64,000 nucleotides of DNA from NCBI RefSeq assembly GCF_001426905.1, contig NZ_LMFQ01000021.1, forward strand, positions 1-64,000, given 5' to 3'. A program made the translations under genes and the position numbers. The DNA comes from Caulobacter sp. Root1455. Its GTDB lineage: Bacteria; Pseudomonadota; Alphaproteobacteria; Caulobacterales; Caulobacteraceae. Positions 59,953-64,000 of the stretch are shown here, piece after piece. Position 1 is the first letter of the stretch; each line of letters begins with the position of its first letter. Below the pieces are notes generated by a model, which had not been told where the DNA came from, ran no database searches, and saw only the letters and a program-made list of their open reading frames with translations.

Positions 59953-60921
59953 ATGCCTAGGTGCAAGTTCGCCGCATGGTTAGCGCGTCCCTCCAGTTGC
60001 GTGGCGATCGTCGGCGCCTCCGGCTGGGTCGGCATGGCGCTGGCCGACCAGGTTCTGGCGACCTGCCCCGACCTCGCGCCCGACCGACTGCGGCTGTTCG
60101 GCTCCAGCCCCCGCGACCTGAAACTTCCAAACCGCCAAGCCCACATGGAGCCGCTGGACCAGGCCGCGCGTCTGGGCGACGGCGATTGGCTGGTCCTGCA
60201 CGCCGCCATCGTCGGCGACGATCGGGTGGAAGGCGGCGACCCGGCGGAGGTTCGCCGCCGCAACGACGCCCTGCTGAACCAGGTCCTGGGCCTGGCCGAG
60301 ACCGGGCAGACGCGACGACTGGTCGCATTCTCGTCGGGCGCGGCCCACCGGCCCGACGCCGGATCCGCGGCCCGACGCGCCTACGCGACGATGAAACGCG
60401 ACCACGAGGCGGCCGCCGCCGAATGGGGGCGGCGGACCGGGCGGGCGGTGCTGATCCCCCGGGTGTTCAACCTCGGCGGCCCGTTCATCAACCACGCCGA
60501 GGCCTATGCGCTGGGTGACTTCATCCTGGCCCTGGCGCGACGCGGCCGGATCGCGATCGGCGCGGCCGATCCGGTGTTCCGCGGCTTCGTCCACGTCTCG
60601 GAGATGGCCCGCGTCGTTCTCGACATGGCGGTGGACGAGGCGCAGTCGGCCGAACCGTTCGATATCGGCGGCGCCGAGGTCGTCGAGCTGGGAGCTCTGG
60701 CCCTGGTGGTCGGGGAAGCCCTCGGGCGAGCCGATCCGGCGATCGACCGCCCCGAACCGGGCGATGGCCCCGGCGACTGGTATGTGGGAGACGGCCGACG
60801 CTACCAGAGCGCCCTCTTCCGGCGTGGCGAGGCCCCGACGCCGCTGGCGCGGATCGTCGCCGACACGGTCGCCTATCTGGAGGCGACGGGGGCGCTGGCC
60901 GGGGCCCCGGACGGCGCGTAG
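59953..60921 (+). CDS. SDR-family sugar-nucleotide epimerase/reductase-like protein
   Basis: A 322-residue extended short-chain dehydrogenase/reductase. NAD(P) binding VAIVGASGWVGMAL near the N-terminus; catalytic YATMK (YxxxK); PRVFNLGGPFINH downstream. Flanked by rfbF and rfbG/rfbH, it may be the reductase finishing a CDP-3,6-dideoxyhexose (paratose/abequose synthase-like), but specificity cannot be read from sequence. ATG 59953 has GGAG 9 nt upstream; ATG 59938 is an alternative. It overlaps the convergent rfbG by 49 bp. Confidence 0.75.
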   Translation: MPRCKFAAWLARPSSCVAIVGASGWVGMALADQVLATCPDLAPDRLRLFGSSPRDLKLPNRQAHMEPLDQAARLGDGDWLVLHAAIVGDDRVEGGDPAEVRRRNDALLNQVLGLAETGQTRRLVAFSSGAAHRPDAGSAARRAYATMKRDHEAAAAEWGRRTGRAVLIPRVFNLGGPFINHAEAYALGDFILALARRGRIAIGAADPVFRGFVHVSEMARVVLDMAVDEAQSAEPFDIGGAEVVELGALALVVGEALGRADPAIDRPEPGDGPGDWYVGDGRRYQSALFRRGEAPTPLARIVADTVAYLEATGALAGAPDGA

Positions 60922-61973
60922 CGGTCGATCTGATCCAGGGTCGTCGCGCGCGGGTCGCGGCCGGCCAGGCCGTCGCGCCACCAGGCCGTCGTCAGCGCGA
61001 CGGCCTGCTCCAGGTCCAGACGCGGCCGCCAGCCCAGATCGGACCTGGCCAGGTCGGAATTGAGGGTCAGCAGGCCCGCCTCGTGCGGCGCGGTCGGATC
61101 GACCCGCTCGACCAGGCTCGCGCCTTCGCCCCAGGCGTCCGCCGCCAGCCGCGCCAATGCGCCCACCGACCGCGCCCCGTCGGCGTCGGGACCGAAGTTC
61201 CAGGCGCGCAGGCCTCCCCCCGGCAACGCGGCCAGGGCCTGGACCGCCAGAAGGTAGCCGTACAGCGGCTCCAGCACATGCTGCCAGGGCCGCACGGCGC
61301 CGGGATTGCGCAGCACTGCCGCCTCGCCGCGCGCGAAGGCCGACAGGACGTCCGGCAGCAGCCGGTCGCGCGACCAGTCGCCGCCGCCGATCACGTTGCC
61401 GGCCCGAGCCACGCCCACCGCCGCGCCCGCCGCCTCCAGATAGGAGGCGAAATAGGCTTTCACGGCCAGTTCGGCGCAGGCCTTGCTGGCGCTGTAGGGA
61501 TCGCGTCCGCCCAGGCGGTCGCCCTCGCGATAGGCCTCGCCGTGCTCGAGGTTTTCGTAGACCTTGTCAGTCGTGACGATCAGCGTCGTGGCCGGACGCG
61601 GCAGCCGCCGCACGGCGTCCAGCAGATTGACCGTACCCATCAGGTTGGTGGCGAAGGTCTCGCGCGGCTCTTCATAGGACCGCCGCACCAAGGGCTGGGC
61701 GGCCATGTGGATCACCACGGAGGGCGCGAAGTCCAGCACGACGGCGTCCATCGCGGCGGGATCGCGCACGTCGGCGATCACGCTGTCCAGGCCGTCGCCG
61801 ATCCGCGCCGCCTCGAACAGGTTGGGCTGGCTGTCCGGCGCCAGGGCCACCCCGCGCACCGTCGCACCCAGCCGCTCCAGCCACAGGCTCATCCAGCCGC
61901 CCTTGAAGCCGGTATGGCCGGTCAGCAGCACCCGCCGCCCCCGCCAGAAATCCTCGTCGATGCCGATGGTCAT
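60873..61973 (-). CDS. rfbG: CDP-glucose 4,6-dehydratase
   Basis: A 366-residue SDR dehydratase converting CDP-glucose to CDP-4-keto-6-deoxyglucose. Motifs: VLLTGHTGFKGGWMSLWL (family-typical NAD loop), HMAAQPLVRRSYEEPRETF, TTDKVYEN and YSASKACAEL (YxxxK), then GNVIGGGDWSRDRLLPD. The ATG at 61971-61973 is used; upstream in-frame ATGs add non-homologous sequence. It is divergent from rfbH. Confidence 0.95.
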   Translation of the reverse strand: MTIGIDEDFWRGRRVLLTGHTGFKGGWMSLWLERLGATVRGVALAPDSQPNLFEAARIGDGLDSVIADVRDPAAMDAVVLDFAPSVVIHMAAQPLVRRSYEEPRETFATNLMGTVNLLDAVRRLPRPATTLIVTTDKVYENLEHGEAYREGDRLGGRDPYSASKACAELAVKAYFASYLEAAGAAVGVARAGNVIGGGDWSRDRLLPDVLSAFARGEAAVLRNPGAVRPWQHVLEPLYGYLLAVQALAALPGGGLRAWNFGPDADGARSVGALARLAADAWGEGASLVERVDPTAPHEAGLLTLNSDLARSDLGWRPRLDLEQAVALTTAWWRDGLAGRDPRATTLDQIDRYAPSGAPASAPVASR

Positions 61974-62129
61974 GACGCGCCCAAGGCCGATCGGGGATCT
62001 CGCAACGCCCATGCTGCGCCCCACGCGGCAGTTTGGCGCGCCGACGGCGCGCCGAATCGGCGATAATCTTGGTCTCCGCCGAGGCGGAGCAGCAAGGCCG
62101 TCCAAGGGCGGGCCATCGGAGAGCTCGTC

Positions 62130-63473
62130 ATTTCGTTTCAGGAACCCTCGGAGGAGACCGCGGCGCTTCGCGGCAGGATTCTCGCCCTGGTCGAGGAGTA
62201 CCACGCGCTGGCCCACGCGCCGAAAGCGTTCCAAGCCGGCGCGTCGCCCGTCCCTGTCTCGGGCCGGATCTACGACGCCTCCGACATGCGCAGCCTGGTC
62301 GACTCGGCCCTGGACTTCTGGCTGACCACCGGGCGCTTCAACGACGCCTTCGAGGCCAAGCTGGCCCAACGCCTGGACGTCCAGTACGCCATGACCGTCA
62401 ATTCCGGCTCGTCGGCCAACCTGGTGGCCCTGTCGGCCCTGACCTCGCCCAAGCTGAAGGCTCGCCAGCTGAAGCCCGGCGACGAGGTGATCACCGCCGC
62501 CACCGGCTTTCCGACCACGGTCAATCCCCTGCTCGGCGCGGGTCTGGTCCCGGTGTTCGTCGACATGCTGCCGACCACCTACAACTTCGACCCGGAAAAG
62601 GTCGCCGCCGCGATCGGTCCAAAGACCAAGGCGATCATGGCCGCCCACACCCTGGGCAACCCGTTCGACCTGGCGGCCATCCGCAAGCTCTGCGACGACC
62701 ACGGCCTGTGGCTGGTCGAGGACTGCTGCGACGCCCTGGGCTCGACCTATGACGGCCGACAGGTCGGGACGTTCGGCGACATCGCCACCCTCAGCTTCTA
62801 TCCCGCTCACCATATCACCACTGGCGAAGGCGGGGCCGTCTTCACCAATGACGAGTTCCTGCGCCGCCTGGCGGAGTCGTTCCGCGACTGGGGCCGCGAC
62901 TGCTTCTGCGCGCCGGGCATGGACAACACCTGCGGCAAGCGGTTCGGCTGGAAGATGGGCGACCTGCCGCGCGGCTACGACCACAAGTACATCTACGGCC
63001 ACCTCGGCTATAACCTGAAGATGACCGACATGCAGGCCTCGGTGGGCCTGACGCAGATGGACCACCTCGACGGCTTCATCGGCGCGCGAAAACGCAACTT
63101 CGCCGCCCTGAAGGCGGGCCTGGCCGACCTGCGGGACTTCCTGGTCCTGCCCGAGGCGACGCCGAACAGCGACCCGGCCTGGTTCGGCTTTCCGATCACC
63201 GTCAGGCCGGACGCGCCCTTCACCCGCAACGAGCTGACCCGCCACCTGGAAGACGCCCGCATCGGCACGCGCCTTCTGTTCGGCGGCAACCTGGTGCGCC
63301 AGCCCTACATGGCCGGCCGCAATTTCCGTATCGCCGGCGAGCTGTCCGTCGCCGACGCGATCATGGAGCGGACGTTCTGGATCGGGGTCTATCCCGGCCT
63401 CGGGGCCGACCACATCGCCTACGTCCTCGACACCCTTCACACCTTCTGTCGCGCCCGCGCCGCGGCGGCCTAG
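62130..63473 (+). CDS. rfbH: CDP-4-keto-6-deoxyglucose-3-dehydratase (E1), apparently ATT-started
   Basis: A 447-residue PMP-dependent dehydratase of the aspartate-aminotransferase fold, removing the 3-OH of CDP-4-keto-6-deoxyglucose. [14 protein letters not shown] carries the His that replaces the Schiff-base Lys of related aminotransferases. Homology ([23 protein letters not shown]) runs some 50 residues upstream of the first in-frame ATG at 62286. No ATG, GTG or TTG exists between the in-frame TAA at 62064 and 62286. GGAGAG lies 6 nt before ATT at 62130, giving a protein of normal family length, so ATT is proposed as start; a base change from ATG is equally possible. Confidence 0.88.
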   Translation: MSFQEPSEETAALRGRILALVEEYHALAHAPKAFQAGASPVPVSGRIYDASDMRSLVDSALDFWLTTGRFNDAFEAKLAQRLDVQYAMTVNSGSSANLVALSALTSPKLKARQLKPGDEVITAATGFPTTVNPLLGAGLVPVFVDMLPTTYNFDPEKVAAAIGPKTKAIMAAHTLGNPFDLAAIRKLCDDHGLWLVEDCCDALGSTYDGRQVGTFGDIATLSFYPAHHITTGEGGAVFTNDEFLRRLAESFRDWGRDCFCAPGMDNTCGKRFGWKMGDLPRGYDHKYIYGHLGYNLKMTDMQASVGLTQMDHLDGFIGARKRNFAALKAGLADLRDFLVLPEATPNSDPAWFGFPITVRPDAPFTRNELTRHLEDARIGTRLLFGGNLVRQPYMAGRNFRIAGELSVADAIMERTFWIGVYPGLGADHIAYVLDTLHTFCRARAAAA

Positions 63474-63492
63474 TCCCCGAGCGAAAGAGCCC

Positions 63493-64000
63493 ATGCCCAA
63501 ACTCGAATGCGCCCTCGCCGAAAGCCAGATCCGGCCGTTCGCGGAGCAGCCGGCGCTCAGCATCGTCATCCCGACCTATGAACGCCCCGCCGAGTTGCAG
63601 CTCACCGTCCAGAGCATCGCCGACCAGTTGAAGGACGGGCTGGAGGACAAGGTCGAGCTGCTGATCAGCGACAACAACTCGGGTCCCGACACGAACGGCA
63701 TGATCCGCGCCCTGGCCGACCGCTACCCGCGCCTCGGCTATATGGTCAACGCCCGCGACGAGGGGGGATTCTTCAACCTGTTCGCCGCGCCTTGGCGCGC
63801 CCAAGGGCGCTACACCTGGGCCTTCGGTTCGGACGACGTGCTGTTGGACGGCGGCGTGGGCAGCGTGGTCCAGATCCTGGAGCGCGAGGCGCCCAGCTTT
63901 CTCACCCTGAATAAGCGCGCGGCCAACGCCGACCTGACCCAGGTGCTCTACACCTCGTTGAACAACGTGCCGGACAAGCGCTTCAACAGCTTCATCGATC
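63493..64000 (+). CDS. Family 2 glycosyltransferase (cut by window end)
   Basis: The first 169 residues of a GT-A glycosyltransferase: LSIVIPTYERPAELQLTVQSI, LISDNNSG and the DxD-like GSDDVLL near residue 116. It starts 19 bp after rfbH on the same strand and probably transfers the dideoxyhexose or another sugar to a surface glycan. The C-terminus is outside the window. Confidence 0.85.
   Translation, partial: MPKLECALAESQIRPFAEQPALSIVIPTYERPAELQLTVQSIADQLKDGLEDKVELLISDNNSGPDTNGMIRALADRYPRLGYMVNARDEGGFFNLFAAPWRAQGRYTWAFGSDDVLLDGGVGSVVQILEREAPSFLTLNKRAANADLTQVLYTSLNNVPDKRFNSFID

Noticed and set aside
62286..63473. rfbH starting at ATG 62286
   Set aside because: It would remove about 50 conserved N-terminal residues and has no ribosome-binding site at the right distance.

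Overview
The window is high-GC, densely packed alphaproteobacterial chromosome, most likely from Caulobacter or a close relative in the Caulobacteraceae. This placement rests on the tRNA-Tyr/tRNA-Gly/tuf arrangement, the style of the Mla and hybrid-kinase genes, a ceramidase-like membrane protein and an HfsC/Wzy-like polymerase. It is inferred from gene content and not from any alignment. I see no rRNA, CRISPR array, insertion sequence, integrase or replication origin. Layout: bases 1-1.4 kb hold the start of tuf, tRNA-Gly(TCC), tRNA-Tyr(GTA) and rlmB. From 1.5 to 25.9 kb is a mosaic of mostly single housekeeping and membrane genes: a His/Asp-rich lipoprotein beside a TerC protein, a drug exporter, hydrolases, an HPP-CBS protein, LtrA, a polysaccharide polymerase-like protein, prmA, an M24 peptidase, hrpB, an amino acid permease, a metallo-hydrolase, and a two-component system flanked by two EF-hand proteins. 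From 26 to 37 kb are a fused EgtB-EgtD ergothioneine enzyme, a glutathione transferase, and two translationally coupled hybrid histidine kinases. One of these has 1945 residues and about 20 HAMP modules in 276-bp tandem repeats. From 37.3 to 41 kb is a five-gene Mla (phospholipid trafficking) operon, mlaA-C-D-E-F, whose first ribosome-binding site lies inside a perfect hairpin. The most unusual region is 41.9-56.3 kb: fourteen co-oriented, tightly packed minus-strand genes encoding a compact contractile injection system (CIS). It has a DUF4255-like end-cap, one sheath, one tube, a Pro-rich disordered protein, a LysM tube adaptor, a VgrG-like spike, a PAAR-like tip, gp25, a baseplate-J protein fused to a beta-propeller-like region, and a tail-protein-I homologue. 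These are followed by two single-pass membrane proteins with an Ig-like domain inside and PASTA domains outside, a membrane protein carrying HETIH, and a small membrane-anchored protein. No AAA+ ATPase, tape measure, fibre or phage head genes are seen. An AT-rich, gene-free island sits just upstream of the first gene. The PASTA proteins suggest the machine may be anchored to the cell envelope of its producer instead of being released. From 56.8 kb to the end are a ceramidase-like protein and part of a surface-sugar cluster on alternating strands: rfbF, a short neuB, an SDR, rfbG, rfbH (apparently starting at ATT) and a glycosyltransferase cut by the window end. rfbF, rfbG and rfbH together make CDP-4-keto-3,6-dideoxyhexose for a surface glycan.
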